A stretch of DNA of 64,000 bases from Acinetobacter portensis (GCF_009372215.1 NZ_LWRV01000047.1:29940-93939); one strand, 5' to 3'. Shown: positions 17,882 through 29,006, counted from the first letter of the stretch. Translations and numbers: made by a program. Notes: generated from the letters alone by a model not told the origin.

Positions 17882-18907
17882 TTATTGGATGTTATTCAAT
17901 AAATAAACAACTGCATCGCCTGCAAGTTGTAAAGATTTTGGATCGACTTGCTCAATGGTGTCACACGCTTTGTGATAACACGGTGCAAACTCTAATTCAT
18001 CACCATTCATTTTTTCATTGAACATAATAATAGAGGTCACAGGTACTTTACCTAAAAATGGTGCAGTATCACTTGCTGTTAAAGTCGATACATCCTTTTT
18101 CAAGGTCACTTTTTTATCTTTGAAAAATTCTGTCAGTAAGTTTTCTAAAGCAATATCACCTGTATGTGTTGGAATGCTACGCAAACCATCTAATAACGGT
18201 TTGTAATCACTTTCTGCCATGCCACGCTCTTTCAGCATTTTTTCCATATCATCTACAGAAGACTTACTTGCATCGGCAATCATCACATCCGGATTTTTAG
18301 TGCCTACCATATCGACATTAATATAAGCCTTAATACCTTTAAGCTGTTCAGGACTTAGTTTCTTTGCATAATCTTGCGAACCTGCAATACCTGTTTCTTC
18401 TGAATCCCAAAAGGCTAATACAATGGTATTTTTAGGTTTGGTTTTAGTTGCAGTATATTGATGCATTAAATCTAAAAGTAATGCCACGCCTGAAGCATTA
18501 TCATTAATACCTGGTCCCATTTTTACAGAGTCGTAATGCGCACCAATCAGTACAGCCGATTCATTGGTTTGACCTGCAATTTCAACAAATATATTTTGTC
18601 CAACCACTTTTTCACGGTTTTCAAAAGGAAGCATTTGTGCAGTTAAACCTGCTTTTTTCGCTTCATCTAAAATATATTGAGCCGATGCCAAACCGCCTTT
18701 TGTACCTACGGCACGATTTCCGCCATTGTCTTTCGCAATTTTTTCAAAAGTCTGTAAATGCTTCATCATTTCAGCGGAATTTAATTGAATTGTTTTTGAT
18801 GATGAAACTGCTGTCGTTTCTAATTTATTCGATTGAATTGTTTCACATCCACCCAATACAAACATTGAAGATAAAACACAGGCAGTTAAAATTTTAGGTA
18901 CAAACAT
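17882..18907 (-). CDS. M28-family zinc aminopeptidase, predicted lipoprotein
   Basis: A 341-aa protein with a lipoprotein signal: hydrophobic N-terminus and lipobox LGGC, Cys21. The M28 metallopeptidase domain follows, with zinc ligands in VLIGAHYDSVKMG (His and Asp motif), GINDNASGVALLLDLM (bridging Asp), WDSEETGIAGS (catalytic and metal Glu) and YINVDMVG (Asp). A final His is likely in CYHKACDT. No PA domain is inserted. It is probably an envelope aminopeptidase. It lies upstream of purL on the same strand with a 271-bp gap, so it is unlikely to be in the same operon. Confidence 0.88.
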   Translation of the reverse strand: MFVPKILTACVLSSMFVLGGCETIQSNKLETTAVSSSKTIQLNSAEMMKHLQTFEKIAKDNGGNRAVGTKGGLASAQYILDEAKKAGLTAQMLPFENREKVVGQNIFVEIAGQTNESAVLIGAHYDSVKMGPGINDNASGVALLLDLMHQYTATKTKPKNTIVLAFWDSEETGIAGSQDYAKKLSPEQLKGIKAYINVDMVGTKNPDVMIADASKSSVDDMEKMLKERGMAESDYKPLLDGLRSIPTHTGDIALENLLTEFFKDKKVTLKKDVSTLTASDTAPFLGKVPVTSIIMFNEKMNGDELEFAPCYHKACDTIEQVDPKSLQLAGDAVVYLLNNIQ

Positions 18908-19088
18908 CGTTACAAACTCTTTGCTTTATTTATGCTTATCTTAATTTCAATTGGCACATTTCGTTGTTTGGTTTTGTAATTCTCTTACAATACATATTAT
19001 AAATATAGGACAAGCTATGTCGTTCCCTACTAGAGCTTTACCCACTTTTTTGGCATGATGAGTTTAAGAAATTAGCGAATAACGATAA

Positions 19089-20429
19089 ATGACTCAAATG
19101 AGATGGTTAGAATTACTATCAACAGTTCGTTTAGGTAGTAAAAAACAAAGTACAGAACAAGCAAGAAGTCCGTTCCATAAAGATTATGACCGCATTATAT
19201 TTTCACAAAGTTTTAGACAACTGAACCGCAAAACCCAAGTTCACCCATTAACGCAACATGATGGCATCCATACGCGCCTAACCCATTCTTTAGAAGTGTC
19301 TTGTATTGGACGCTCTTTGGGCATGCTTGCAGCTGAAAAAATTAAAGATGAATTACCACCGTGGATTACTCCTGCCGATGTCGGTGCTATTATTCAAGCC
19401 GCATGTTTAGCGCATGATATTGGCAATCCCCCTTTTGGACATGCGGGTGAATATGCCATTCGTGAATGGTTTGACGATGCCTCACATACAGACTTTTTAA
19501 AAGACTTAACCCCAGAACAAGAAGCCGATGTACGCCAATTTGAAGGCAATGCACAAGGTTTACGCTTACTGACTAAAATCGATTATCACCCCAATAATGG
19601 CGGTATGCGTTTAACTTACGCCACTTTAGGCGCTTATTTAAAATATCCTTGGTTGTCTAAAACCATTAGCTCACAAGGCAATATTCCTGCAAGTAAACGA
19701 GCAAAATTTGGTTGCTATCAATCTGAAAAAGACATTTTGGCGCAAATTGCAGAACAGCTTGGTTTAATTCAACTGGGCGAATATCACTATTGCCGTCATC
19801 CACTGACCTATTTATTAGAAGCTGCCGATGACATTTGCTATGCCTTAATTGACCTTGAAGATGGCATTATTTTAAACATGCTAAGCTATGAGGAAGTTGA
19901 ACCCATTTTCTTAGACTTAATTGGTGAATATGGTGTTCCTGAAGAACTCGCAATGACCACAACCACCTGGCAACAAAAAATTGCAGCTTTACGTGGTCGT
20001 GTTATGAAACGCCTTGTCGATGAAGTGACTACAGCATTTGCAAGAAAACATGGCGAGATTTTATCGGGTCAACTTACAGGAAGCTTATTACAATATTGCT
20101 CACCCGATATTGAGCTTGGCATTAACCGAGCAAAAGATTTAGCACGTAATAAAATCTTTGAACATCCACAAAAAGCAGGTTTAGAGATTATTGCACATCA
20201 AAGTTTACAAACAATTTTAGATGCTTTTATTCCATTAACTACGCCAAATAAAACCCTGAATTTTAAAGAACAGCGATTATTTACAATCTTGACACGTGCA
20301 GGTGCTCATTTTTCAAATGATCACTATGACAATATTATGCAAGTTCTCGATTTGATTTCTAAATTCTCAGATCATCAGGCATATAACTTGGCGCAAGAAT
20401 TACAGGGCAATAAAGCAGGTTTAATGTAA
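19089..20429 (+). CDS. dgt: Deoxyguanosinetriphosphate triphosphohydrolase-like HD protein (Dgt)
   Basis: A 446-aa HD-domain dNTPase that releases tripolyphosphate from dNTPs and tunes nucleotide pools. The metal-binding His of the HD motif is in THSLEVSCIGRSLG and the HD pair in CLAHDIGNPPFGHAGE (near residue 120). Conserved downstream elements RLTYATLGAYLKYPW and LEAADDICYALIDLEDG are typical. The N-terminus RSPFHKDYDRIIFSQSFRQL marks the Dgt branch. It is followed after 124 bp by ruvA on the same strand. Preferred nucleotide is not readable. Confidence 0.93.
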   Translation: MTQMRWLELLSTVRLGSKKQSTEQARSPFHKDYDRIIFSQSFRQLNRKTQVHPLTQHDGIHTRLTHSLEVSCIGRSLGMLAAEKIKDELPPWITPADVGAIIQAACLAHDIGNPPFGHAGEYAIREWFDDASHTDFLKDLTPEQEADVRQFEGNAQGLRLLTKIDYHPNNGGMRLTYATLGAYLKYPWLSKTISSQGNIPASKRAKFGCYQSEKDILAQIAEQLGLIQLGEYHYCRHPLTYLLEAADDICYALIDLEDGIILNMLSYEEVEPIFLDLIGEYGVPEELAMTTTTWQQKIAALRGRVMKRLVDEVTTAFARKHGEILSGQLTGSLLQYCSPDIELGINRAKDLARNKIFEHPQKAGLEIIAHQSLQTILDAFIPLTTPNKTLNFKEQRLFTILTRAGAHFSNDHYDNIMQVLDLISKFSDHQAYNLAQELQGNKAGLM

Positions 20430-20553
20430 TTATTAAGTTAACTAAACCTTAACGTGTTTGGATAGAATATCTGCAAATAACAAGTAGGAACTTTTGCCTT
20501 TAAAAGCAATCACCTCTACTATTGAGCTATTAACAAATAAGTGAAAATAAAAG

Positions 20554-21156
20554 ATGATCGGATGTTTAATTGGTGAAGTTTTAGCATTGGAAGCACCAAC
20601 AGTTTTACTCAATGTAAATAGCGTTGGTTATGAAATTGACACGCCACTTTCTACATTTTGCCAATTACAGAAAGGTCAAAAAGCCACAATTTGGACGCAT
20701 TTAGCAGTTCGTGAAGATGCACAACTTCTTTATGGTTTTTTAGATGCACGTGAAAAAACTATTTTCCGTACATTACTTAAAGTAAACGGTGTTGGACCTA
20801 AAATGGCACTCGCTATTTTATCTACATTAAGCACTGAAATGCTGATTCACACTGTTGAAAATGAAGATGTAAACACACTTGTTAAAGTTCCGGGCGTGGG
20901 TAAAAAAACCGCTGAACGTTTGATGATTGAATTACGTGATCGCTTTAAAGCCATGTCTACACACACACAACCAACAAATTCAACAGTTGAACAAATTCAA
21001 TTTACAGGAAATTCTGCTGTTGCCGAAGCAGAAGCCGCTTTACAATCTTTAGGTTATAAACCGCTTGAAGCACAAAAGCTGATTAATGCAGTTAAAGGCG
21101 ATTACACAGAAGCAGGCGAAATTATCCGTGCTGCATTAAAGTCAATGAATAGATAA
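20554..21156 (+). CDS. ruvA: Holliday junction branch migration protein RuvA
   Basis: A 200-aa DNA-binding subunit that holds the Holliday junction for RuvB. Domain I is the OB-fold (MIGCLIGEVLALE...). Domain II has two helix-hairpin-helix motifs, visible as LLKVNGVGPKMALAILS and LVKVPGVGKKTAERLMIEL. Domain III (from about 150, AVAEAEAALQSLGYKPLEAQ) contacts RuvB. ruvB starts 28 bp downstream, forming the standard operon. Confidence 0.97.
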   Translation: MIGCLIGEVLALEAPTVLLNVNSVGYEIDTPLSTFCQLQKGQKATIWTHLAVREDAQLLYGFLDAREKTIFRTLLKVNGVGPKMALAILSTLSTEMLIHTVENEDVNTLVKVPGVGKKTAERLMIELRDRFKAMSTHTQPTNSTVEQIQFTGNSAVAEAEAALQSLGYKPLEAQKLINAVKGDYTEAGEIIRAALKSMNR

Positions 21157-21184
21157 TTAGCCGATTAGAGAAGACTCAGAATAT

Positions 21185-22192
21185 ATGCAAGACCGTTTAA
21201 TTAGTGGCTCTGAAAAACCTGAAGATCATTTTGATCGTGCCATTCGACCAACTTCGCTTGATGACTACATTGGTCAGCCTGTTGTGCGTGAACAAATGGA
21301 AATCTTCATTGGCGCAGCACGTGGACGTGGCGAAGCACTCGATCACACCCTTATTTTTGGCCCACCAGGGTTAGGTAAAACCACACTTGCAAATATTATT
21401 GCCCGTGAAATGGGTGGTAATTTAAAATCGACTTCGGGGCCTGTTTTAGAACGTGCAGGCGATTTGGCAGCAATGCTGACCAACTTAGAAGAAGGCGATG
21501 TTTTATTTATTGATGAAATTCACCGTCTTTCGCCTGTAATTGAAGAAATTCTTTATCCTGCAATGGAAGATTACCAACTCGATATTATGATTGGTGAAGG
21601 TCCTGCAGCACGTTCAATTAAACTCGATTTACCACCATTTACCTTAGTTGCAGCAACCACTCGCGCGGGCTTACTCACCTCTCCGCTTCGTGACCGTTTT
21701 GGTATTGTTCAGCGTTTAGAGTTTTATTCTGTTGAAGATTTAACACACATTGTTTCGCGTTCTGCAAAATTAATGGATGTTCCTATGACAGACGATGGTG
21801 CAAAAGAAATTGCACGTCGTGCGCGTGGTACTCCGCGTATTGCAAACCGTTTATTACGTCGTGTTCGTGATTATGCTCAAGTGAAAGGCACAGGTGAAGT
21901 AACGCAAGAAATGGCACAACTTGCTTTGGACATGTTGAAAGTCGATAAAGATGGCTTAGATACTTTAGACCGTCGTTATTTAAGTATGTTACTTGAACGT
22001 TTTGATGGTGGCCCTGGAGGTGTTGAAGCTTTGGCTGCGGCTATGGCAGAAGATTCAGGTACACTTGAAGATGTGATTGAGCCTTATTTAATTCAGCAAG
22101 GTTATGTGATGCGTACTGCTCGTGGTCGTATTGCAACCAATATGGCATATTTACAATTTGGTTTAACACCGCCTGAACCGAAAGAGAAGTGA
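21185..22192 (+). CDS. ruvB: Holliday junction helicase motor RuvB
   Basis: A 335-aa hexameric AAA+ ATPase that drives branch migration with RuvA. Walker A is [13 protein letters not shown], Walker B is [11 protein letters not shown], sensor 1 is [19 protein letters not shown] with the arginine finger region, and the C-terminal winged helix ends [18 protein letters not shown] terminator follows immediately. ruvC is not in the window. Confidence 0.98.
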   Translation: MQDRLISGSEKPEDHFDRAIRPTSLDDYIGQPVVREQMEIFIGAARGRGEALDHTLIFGPPGLGKTTLANIIAREMGGNLKSTSGPVLERAGDLAAMLTNLEEGDVLFIDEIHRLSPVIEEILYPAMEDYQLDIMIGEGPAARSIKLDLPPFTLVAATTRAGLLTSPLRDRFGIVQRLEFYSVEDLTHIVSRSAKLMDVPMTDDGAKEIARRARGTPRIANRLLRRVRDYAQVKGTGEVTQEMAQLALDMLKVDKDGLDTLDRRYLSMLLERFDGGPGGVEALAAAMAEDSGTLEDVIEPYLIQQGYVMRTARGRIATNMAYLQFGLTPPEPKEK

Positions 22193-22195
22193 TTT

Positions 22196-22223
22196 AAAAA
22201 AAGCAGCTTAGGCTGCTTTTTTT
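22196..22223 (+). terminator. Terminator of ruvAB
   Basis: AAGCAGC (22201-22207), loop TTAG, GCTGCTT (22212-22218), A run before and seven T after. Confidence 0.9.
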
Positions 22224-22683
<460 letters not shown>

Positions 22684-23379
22684 ATGAAAATAATAGATCT
22701 ATATAGAATCCTCTATCCAATGGTATCTTATTATCCAACCAGTGATTCTTTCATTAGCTACGGACTTTCTGCTGATCTAATTTTATTGTTATCAAAATCA
22801 AATAGTAATCAGGATTGGTGTTTATATCTCATAGAAAGAGGGACTGAGCATAAGAATGTTTTATACTTTAAAGATGAATATATTGCCTGCTTAGAGTTCT
22901 TAAAAGAAACAGATAAAATTATTTCTAAAATTCCGAATAAAATAAAAGTTTTAGATTGTAGCCGAGGTTTATGGTATTTATTAGAGCAACAGCAAGAATT
23001 CTACTTAGACGTACATTGCACCTTAGGTCACGGCGATTATTCTTGGACAATTAAATTAAATTCAGAAGAATTTGCTGACTATAGAACTATAGGAAAAAAA
23101 AGTCTCGATAACCTCGCTAATGCAATTAATTCATCTCGACCACTTTATAGTGAGTCTATTTTTCATTCTAGACAAATAAATGAAAATATTTTAGCTGAAA
23201 TAAATGTAGCAATTATTAGCTTCAATCAATACAAAGAAGAACACATAAAAAAATACTATAAAACTTTTAAGGAACCGAAAACACCTACACAACCACCTAA
23301 ACTTAATATTCTCAAGACATCTATATTTATTCTCAGCTTCCTACTTCTACTAGCAATAATTCTTCAATGGAGTAGATAG
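22684..23379 (+). CDS. Hypothetical tail-anchored membrane protein, 231 aa
   Basis: I do not recognise the family. Residues 1-190 look soluble, with aromatic and charged segments (DLYRILYPMVSYYP, VLDCSRGLWYLLEQQ, LGHGDYSWTIKLNSEEF). A Pro/Lys linker (KEPKTPTQPPK) precedes a single C-terminal hydrophobic helix (ILKTSIFILSFLLLLAIILQ), so the protein is probably anchored with its body in the cytoplasm. Codon use is very AT-rich. It sits next to degenerate DNA between two conserved operons, as expected for an acquired gene. Confidence 0.65.
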   Translation: MKIIDLYRILYPMVSYYPTSDSFISYGLSADLILLLSKSNSNQDWCLYLIERGTEHKNVLYFKDEYIACLEFLKETDKIISKIPNKIKVLDCSRGLWYLLEQQQEFYLDVHCTLGHGDYSWTIKLNSEEFADYRTIGKKSLDNLANAINSSRPLYSESIFHSRQINENILAEINVAIISFNQYKEEHIKKYYKTFKEPKTPTQPPKLNILKTSIFILSFLLLLAIILQWSR

Positions 23380-23384
23380 TCTAA

Positions 23385-23411
23385 TAAAAAAAGACGTAGC
23401 TTTCACTACGC
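23385..23411 (-). terminator. Terminator of the lldPRD-dld operon
   Basis: CGTAG (23395-23399), 6-nt loop, CTACG (23406-23410), with an A run at 23386-23392 that becomes a U tract on the minus strand. It lies 46 bp past the dld stop. Confidence 0.7.
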
Positions 23412-23456
23412 CTGAGATAGGGCTTCACCACTTTATCGTTATTTTAACTTTTACTC

Positions 23457-25166
23457 TTACTTCCAATTTTTCAATTTAGACGTATGACCAATCCCCACAT
23501 TAAAACTATTAGTTGGATCAAGTTTTTGGTAATGATTTTTCAAAGATGGTTTCGCCATATATAAATGCCCAACATTATGTTCAGCAGGATATTCCGCCCC
23601 ACGATCATCCAACAACTTCCACATTTCATGTTCCATCGCTAAAGGATCAACACCCTTTTTTACAATATAATCTTGATGGAAAACATGACATAAGAAATGA
23701 CCGTAATACAATTTATGAATGATTTTTTCATCCATCTGTTGCGGTAAAGTTTCAACCCATTCACGATCATTACGTCTAAGCGCAATATCAAGCGCAACAA
23801 TATCTTCAACTTCGCTTAAATGCGTATCTCGATAACGAATTGCCGCACCTGCCACCGCAAAACGATGTAAAAATGCTTTCCGACCTTCATCATCTGTACA
23901 TTTAAAATAATGACCTGTTTCATGCTTCGCAAAGTAATCTTTAAAGAATGTATTTACTTGCTCGACATCTTGATGATCTATACGCAATACTAAATGATGC
24001 TCATATAAATCACGAAATTCATTCATGCGTTTGGGTAAGTGTGACGGTAAAAATCTAGTCACCAATTGCAGAACTTTATCGCTTAAACCTCGTAAGCCAA
24101 ATTTCTGCAAATAGCCATCGACTTTATCTTTCATTGCAAATGCAGCAGGTACTTTTGCCGTACCAAATTTTTCAATGAACATAAAAGTATCTTTACCGTA
24201 TTTTGCACCAATATCGTAGGCAACACGGTGGATGTATTCCCCTGCAATTGGCACATTTGGTAAATCTTTCAATAAGAAACGACGAATTTCAGTCAAATCA
24301 TCATGTGAATTTGTACCTACATAAAACACCTGACTTGGGATTTTTTCAAAGGTATCTAAGCGAACCGCAAATACACAAACTTTCCCAGCCGAACCCGATG
24401 CTTCAAATAAACGTGTCGGGTCTGCATTAAAACGTGCAGGTGTGTTTTCATCAACTTGACGAACATCATGTGAATAATGTTGATCAGATGCACAGCGATG
24501 CTCTTCTTTTAGAACATCTGAAGATGCATATTTTTTATTTTGTAGATTTTCTAGAATTTCCTCAGGCGTATTTCCTAAGTGAATACCCAAATGGTTCACT
24601 AATTCTAATTTACCTTGCTCATTTACACGGGCATATAAAGCAAGTTCAGTATAAGCAGGTCCACGACGTACCAAAGCACCACCTGAATTATTACATACAC
24701 CACCTAAAACAGAAGCACCAATACACGATGAACCAATCACTGAATGGGGTTCTCTGTTATACGTTGCAAGTTCTTTTTCTAGGGCATCAAGCGTTGCACC
24801 CGGTAAACAAACCACTTGCTTACCATCTTGAATGACTTGAATACCTGCTAAACGACGTGTACTTAAAAGCAATACAGGACGATCATATTCACCAAATGGC
24901 GTAGAACCACCTGTTAAACCTGTATTTGCCGCCTGCATGATGACAATAAAATCAGCTTCAACAGCAATTTGCAAAACCTTCCATTGTTCAACCAATGAAC
25001 CTGGTGCAACAACTGCAAAAACTTCTCCTGAACCATAACGTCTACCCTGACGATATAAACGTGTATCGCTATCATCAGTCATTACATGTTGTTTACCCAC
25101 AACATCTATCAGTTTTTGAACGGTCTGTGATGATGAAATAGTTTGCATGGTCGTCAAGTCATCCAT
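23457..25166 (-). CDS. dld: Quinone-dependent D-lactate dehydrogenase (Dld)
   Basis: A membrane-associated FAD enzyme that oxidises D-lactate to pyruvate and passes electrons to quinone. At 569 aa it matches E. coli Dld (571). The PCMH-type FAD-binding region shows VIMQAANTGLTGGSTP and PHSVIGSSCIGASVLGGVCN with NNSGGALVRRGPAYTE. The C-terminal part, including EYPAEHNVGHLY and DPTNSFNVGIG, is the Dld-specific membrane-binding half. It is last in the operon; between it and lldD lies a palindromic repeat (25175-25290). The start at 25166 has no strong ribosome site; ATG 25148 is an alternative. Confidence 0.95.
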   Translation of the reverse strand: MDDLTTMQTISSSQTVQKLIDVVGKQHVMTDDSDTRLYRQGRRYGSGEVFAVVAPGSLVEQWKVLQIAVEADFIVIMQAANTGLTGGSTPFGEYDRPVLLLSTRRLAGIQVIQDGKQVVCLPGATLDALEKELATYNREPHSVIGSSCIGASVLGGVCNNSGGALVRRGPAYTELALYARVNEQGKLELVNHLGIHLGNTPEEILENLQNKKYASSDVLKEEHRCASDQHYSHDVRQVDENTPARFNADPTRLFEASGSAGKVCVFAVRLDTFEKIPSQVFYVGTNSHDDLTEIRRFLLKDLPNVPIAGEYIHRVAYDIGAKYGKDTFMFIEKFGTAKVPAAFAMKDKVDGYLQKFGLRGLSDKVLQLVTRFLPSHLPKRMNEFRDLYEHHLVLRIDHQDVEQVNTFFKDYFAKHETGHYFKCTDDEGRKAFLHRFAVAGAAIRYRDTHLSEVEDIVALDIALRRNDREWVETLPQQMDEKIIHKLYYGHFLCHVFHQDYIVKKGVDPLAMEHEMWKLLDDRGAEYPAEHNVGHLYMAKPSLKNHYQKLDPTNSFNVGIGHTSKLKNWK

Positions 25167-25174
25167 TTGTGAAT

Positions 25175-25290
25175 GTGTTCCCTCTCCTCTAAGGAGAGGG
25201 TTAGGAAGAGGTGCTTTTAAAGAATTTGGGGGAAATACCCTTCATCCTAACCTTCTCTCTGAGCCATATATGGTACAAGAGAAGGGATTT
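25175..25290. repeat. Nested palindromic repeat between lldD and dld
   Basis: CCCTCTCCT (25180-25188)/AGGAGAGGG (25192-25200) is a perfect 9-bp hairpin. CCTTCTCT (25251-25258)/AGAGAAGG (25278-25285) is a second, enclosing the palindrome CCATATATGG (25264-25273). The outer pieces GAGGGTTAGGA and TCCTAACCTTCTC also pair with each other, so the whole can fold as one long structure. It resembles the widespread CCCTCTCC-type intergenic repeats. It interrupts an operon. Confidence 0.7.
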
Positions 25291-25346
25291 TCAATAGAAT
25301 TTCAATGATGTAAGTGACGCATCAGATATCAAATAAATGATGCAGA

Positions 25347-26501
25347 TTACTTAACTAATTCTTTTTCCAATCGCACCAAACAATCAGATGTAATATCTGC
25401 AATTGTTTTCGCACCCGTTAAAGTCATCGCAACGCGCATTTCTTGATCAATTAAATCGAGTAAGTTGCTTACACCTTCACCGCCTGCAGCACCTAAAGCG
25501 TAAACAAATGCACGACCCAACATACAAGTATCTGCACCTAGCGCTAGCATACGAACAACATCTAAACCGTTACGAATGCCTGAATCTGCAAGAATTTTAA
25601 TATCGCCTTTTACAGCATCTGCAATGGGTGGCAAGGCACGAGCTGAAGATAAAACACCATCTAACTGACGACCACCATGGTTTGAAACCACAATACCATC
25701 TGCACCAAAACGTACAGCATCCTTGGCATCTTCAGGGTCTAAAATCCCTTTAATGACCATTGGACCATCCCAAAATTCACGAATCCACTCTAAGTCTTTC
25801 CATGAAATAGAGGGATCGAAGTTATTGCCTAACCAGCCAATATAATCTTCCAAACCTGTTGGTTTACCTAAGTATTTTGAAATATTTCCTAAGTCATGCG
25901 GACGCCCCATCATGCCCACATTCCAAGCCCAATGCGGATGGAAGCAAGATTGCATATAACGACGCATTGCTGCATTTGGACCACTCATACCTGAATGTGC
26001 ATCACGATAACGTGCGCCCGGAACAGGCATATCCACGGTAAATACCAATGTAGAACAACCAGCTGCTTTTGCACGTTCCAATGCATCCTTCATGAAACCA
26101 CGGTCACGCAGTACATAAAGTTGAAACCACATTGGACGTTTAATTGCAGGCGCAACTTCTTCAATTGGACATACAGAAACTGTAGATAGCGTAAATGGAA
26201 TGCCTTTTTTATCTGCTGCGACAGCCGCTTGAACTTCTCCACGACGCGCATACATCCCTGTTAAACCTACAGGTGATAATGCAACAGGCATCGATAAAGT
26301 TTCATCAAACAATTTTGTTTCAAGGCTTAGTTCAGACATATCGTTTAAGACACGTTGTCTAAGTGCAATTTTTGATAAATCTTCTACATTACGTTTAAGC
26401 GTATATTCCGCATAAGCTCCACCATCAATATAGTGGAATAAAAATGGCGGAAGACGTCGCTTTGCGGCTTCACGGTAATCGTTCGCAGAAGAGATAATCA
26501 T
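25347..26501 (-). CDS. lldD: L-lactate dehydrogenase, FMN/quinone-dependent (LldD)
   Basis: Oxidises L-lactate to pyruvate with electrons going to the quinone pool. The 384-aa chain is an alpha-hydroxy acid dehydrogenase: N-terminal [35 protein letters not shown]-binding [15 protein letters not shown], the catalytic region [19 protein letters not shown] with the active His, and the C-terminal [13 protein letters not shown]. Start ATG 26501 has AGGATC upstream. It begins 3 bp after the lldR stop, so it is tightly coupled. Confidence 0.97.
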   Translation of the reverse strand: MIISSANDYREAAKRRLPPFLFHYIDGGAYAEYTLKRNVEDLSKIALRQRVLNDMSELSLETKLFDETLSMPVALSPVGLTGMYARRGEVQAAVAADKKGIPFTLSTVSVCPIEEVAPAIKRPMWFQLYVLRDRGFMKDALERAKAAGCSTLVFTVDMPVPGARYRDAHSGMSGPNAAMRRYMQSCFHPHWAWNVGMMGRPHDLGNISKYLGKPTGLEDYIGWLGNNFDPSISWKDLEWIREFWDGPMVIKGILDPEDAKDAVRFGADGIVVSNHGGRQLDGVLSSARALPPIADAVKGDIKILADSGIRNGLDVVRMLALGADTCMLGRAFVYALGAAGGEGVSNLLDLIDQEMRVAMTLTGAKTIADITSDCLVRLEKELVK

Positions 26502-26504
26502 AAT

Positions 26505-27248
26505 TTAGATCCTGTTTAATCGACTTGCACGCTGTTGACGAGCTTCTTCCTCATCAATCGAGCGTACTTGTTGAATGACAAACTCAATATGTCCACAAAC
26601 TGCCTGACGTGCAGCTTCTGGATCTTGACGTTCAATTGCAGACATGACATTAAAATGTTGATCTTGCAATTGATCAAAACGATGTGATTCTGAGTAAACT
26701 TTGCGTCGACCCAAAACCACGTTAAATTGAAGTAAATCGAATAAGCTACGCATCAGCTGAATAAGAACAACGTTGTGAGATGCTTCGGCAATAGCAAGAT
26801 GAAATTTTGCATCTGCTCGAGCTGCATCATCATCATCACCAAGACCTTGGTAATGCGCAATTTCGTCATAACATTCGCGAATTTTTACAATATCTTCGGC
26901 TGTTGCTCGTTGCGCTGCATACCAAGCTGTACCACCTTCAAGAATTAAACGAGACTCTTGAACATCAAAACGATACTCAGGATCTACATCAATTAAATTA
27001 CTTAAAGGTTGCACAATACTTTGTTGCGACCAATGAATTGGCAATTGTTGTAAGTAATTTCCAGCACCAACTTTGCTTAATAACAAACCTTGGCTGATCA
27101 ATTGCTGTATCGCTTCACGTAAAGATGAACGTGATACACCCAATTGCTCACATAGCTTTCTTTCAGCAGGCAAACGGTCTCCGACTTGCATATTGTTCTG
27201 TTCAATTAATATGCGTAGACTTTGTACAATTTTGTCGGAGACTTTCAT
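26505..27248 (-). CDS. lldR: GntR/FadR-family lactate regulator LldR
   Basis: A 247-aa repressor. The N-terminal winged helix (residues ~5-75) has RLPAERKLCEQLGVSRSSLREAIQQL. The C-terminal FCD-type domain is all-helical with metal/ligand His in KFHLAIAEASHN and CGHIEFV. It sits inside the lld operon and should respond to lactate. Two operators of the FadR-type consensus TNGTNNNACNA lie upstream of lldP (28988-29006, 29091-29111). CAGGA precedes the ATG. Confidence 0.94.
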   Translation of the reverse strand: MKVSDKIVQSLRILIEQNNMQVGDRLPAERKLCEQLGVSRSSLREAIQQLISQGLLLSKVGAGNYLQQLPIHWSQQSIVQPLSNLIDVDPEYRFDVQESRLILEGGTAWYAAQRATAEDIVKIRECYDEIAHYQGLGDDDDAARADAKFHLAIAEASHNVVLIQLMRSLFDLLQFNVVLGRRKVYSESHRFDQLQDQHFNVMSAIERQDPEAARQAVCGHIEFVIQQVRSIDEEEARQQRASRLNRI

Positions 27249-27271
27249 TCAATCCTGTCCTTTATTGCGTG

Positions 27272-28936
27272 TTATGGAATCATCCACGGGAACACATAAG
27301 CTTGTAGCGTAATAATAATACCGATCATTACTGTGAACGTTATACTGTGTTTAACCGTAAAACGGAATAAGTCGGATTCTTTACCCACAAGACCTACTGC
27401 CGCACATGCAATTGCAATAGATTGAGGTGAAATCATTTTACCTGTTACACCACCACTGGTATTGGCAGCAACAAGTAGAACTTCAGGCACACCAATTTGC
27501 TGTGCTGTAGTCGCTTGAAGTGCAGAGAACAACGCATTTGCAGATGTATCTGAACCTGTTAAGAACACACCAATCCAACCTAAAAATGGCGAGAAGAATG
27601 TAAATGCACCGCCCGTATGTGCAAGTGCTAAAGCAAGCGTTGCAGACATACCCGAATAGTTCGCAATAAAGGCAAAAGACAACACCATACCAATTGAATA
27701 AATTGGTGTTTTTAACTCACCTACAGTTTCACCAAAAGCATTCAAGGCATCTTTCGGTTTCATTTTTAGATAAATAATGGTGATGATGGCAGCAATCATA
27801 ATTGCAGTACCTGTCGCAGATAACCAATCAAATTTATAAATGGCATCGTAATCAGTGATTTCAGGAACTACAGGTGGCATTTTTTGAATCATTTGATGCA
27901 GAAATGGCACTTTAATTGAGAACACTAGATCATTTAATGGACCGCCTTTTACGAACAAATCTTTAAATGGTTTGATACTCCAAAGCGTAACCATTGCTGT
28001 TAATACCGCAAATGGCGACCATGCTTTCACAATTTGACCTAGGGTATATGTTTTACGTGCTGCCTCAGCAACAGCTTCATCCACTTTTGTCTCTTCATCT
28101 TGAAAACGGAAAATATGTTTCGGTTTCCAAAATTTAAGCAATACCGTTAAGCTCACTAACGCTGCAATAGCTGCAGTAATATCGGGTAATTCAGGACCAA
28201 CAAAGTTAGATGTTAAGTATTGAGCCAATGCGAAAGATCCACCACCTACAAAAATTGCAGGCCAAGTTTCTTTCACACCACGCCAACCATCCATAATCGC
28301 CATAATCCAAATAAGAACAATTGGCACCATGAACGGTAATTGACGACCGACCATTTGGCTAATTTCCATTGTATCTACGCCAGAAACCTGACCAGCAACA
28401 ATAATTGGAATACCCATTGCACCAAAGGCTACAGGTGCAGTATTCACAATTAAGCACAAACCTGCTGCATATAAAGGTTTAAACCCTAAACCAACAAGTA
28501 ATGCTGCTGTAATTGCAACAGGTGCGCCAAAACCTGCGGCACCTTCTAAGAAAGTACCAAAAGCAAAGCCCACCAATAACATTTGTAAACGTTGATCTTC
28601 TGTAATAGATAGAATCGAAGAACGAATAATATCGAACTGACCTGTTTTTACAGAAATTTTATATAGAAATAATGCGCCAATGATGATCCATGCGATTGGC
28701 CATAAACCATATAAAAAGCCATAACCCAAAGAAGCAAATGCCATTTGCGTTGGCATACCGTAAGCAAATAAAGAAACAAGCAAAGCTAGGACAACGGTTA
28801 TTGTTCCTGCCACGCTACCTTTCATACGAAAAATAGCGAGTGCTAAAAAGAAAAATACAATTGGAATAAGTGCAACAATACTTGAAAGCCAAATATTGCC
28901 CATAGGGTCATAAATCTGTTGCCAATTTTGTAGCAT
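27272..28936 (-). CDS. lldP: Lactate permease LldP
   Basis: Inner membrane lactate:proton symporter, first gene of the operon. The chain is very hydrophobic with about 12-14 helices. Family motifs include [33 protein letters not shown] and the C-terminal [14 protein letters not shown] ... [20 protein letters not shown] choose ATG 28936 (554 aa, [14 protein letters not shown]), which has GGAG at an ideal 6-base spacing; a further ATG at 28948 lies within that ribosome site. lldR begins 23 bp downstream. Confidence 0.96.
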   Translation of the reverse strand: MLQNWQQIYDPMGNIWLSSIVALIPIVFFFLALAIFRMKGSVAGTITVVLALLVSLFAYGMPTQMAFASLGYGFLYGLWPIAWIIIGALFLYKISVKTGQFDIIRSSILSITEDQRLQMLLVGFAFGTFLEGAAGFGAPVAITAALLVGLGFKPLYAAGLCLIVNTAPVAFGAMGIPIIVAGQVSGVDTMEISQMVGRQLPFMVPIVLIWIMAIMDGWRGVKETWPAIFVGGGSFALAQYLTSNFVGPELPDITAAIAALVSLTVLLKFWKPKHIFRFQDEETKVDEAVAEAARKTYTLGQIVKAWSPFAVLTAMVTLWSIKPFKDLFVKGGPLNDLVFSIKVPFLHQMIQKMPPVVPEITDYDAIYKFDWLSATGTAIMIAAIITIIYLKMKPKDALNAFGETVGELKTPIYSIGMVLSFAFIANYSGMSATLALALAHTGGAFTFFSPFLGWIGVFLTGSDTSANALFSALQATTAQQIGVPEVLLVAANTSGGVTGKMISPQSIAIACAAVGLVGKESDLFRFTVKHSITFTVMIGIIITLQAYVFPWMIP

Positions 28937-28987
28937 CCTCTTCTCCATGAAATGCTATTTTCTACTTAACAGTAATCTTAAATACCT

Positions 28988-29006
28988 ATATTGGTATGAC
29001 CAATAT
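28988..29006 (-). promoter_or_regulatory. LldR operator, proximal
   Basis: Perfect inverted repeat ATATTGGT-ATG-ACCAATAT. Its core TGGTATGACCA fits the FadR-subfamily consensus TNGTNNNACNA. It lies about 50 bp upstream of lldP and downstream of the candidate -10. Confidence 0.7.
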
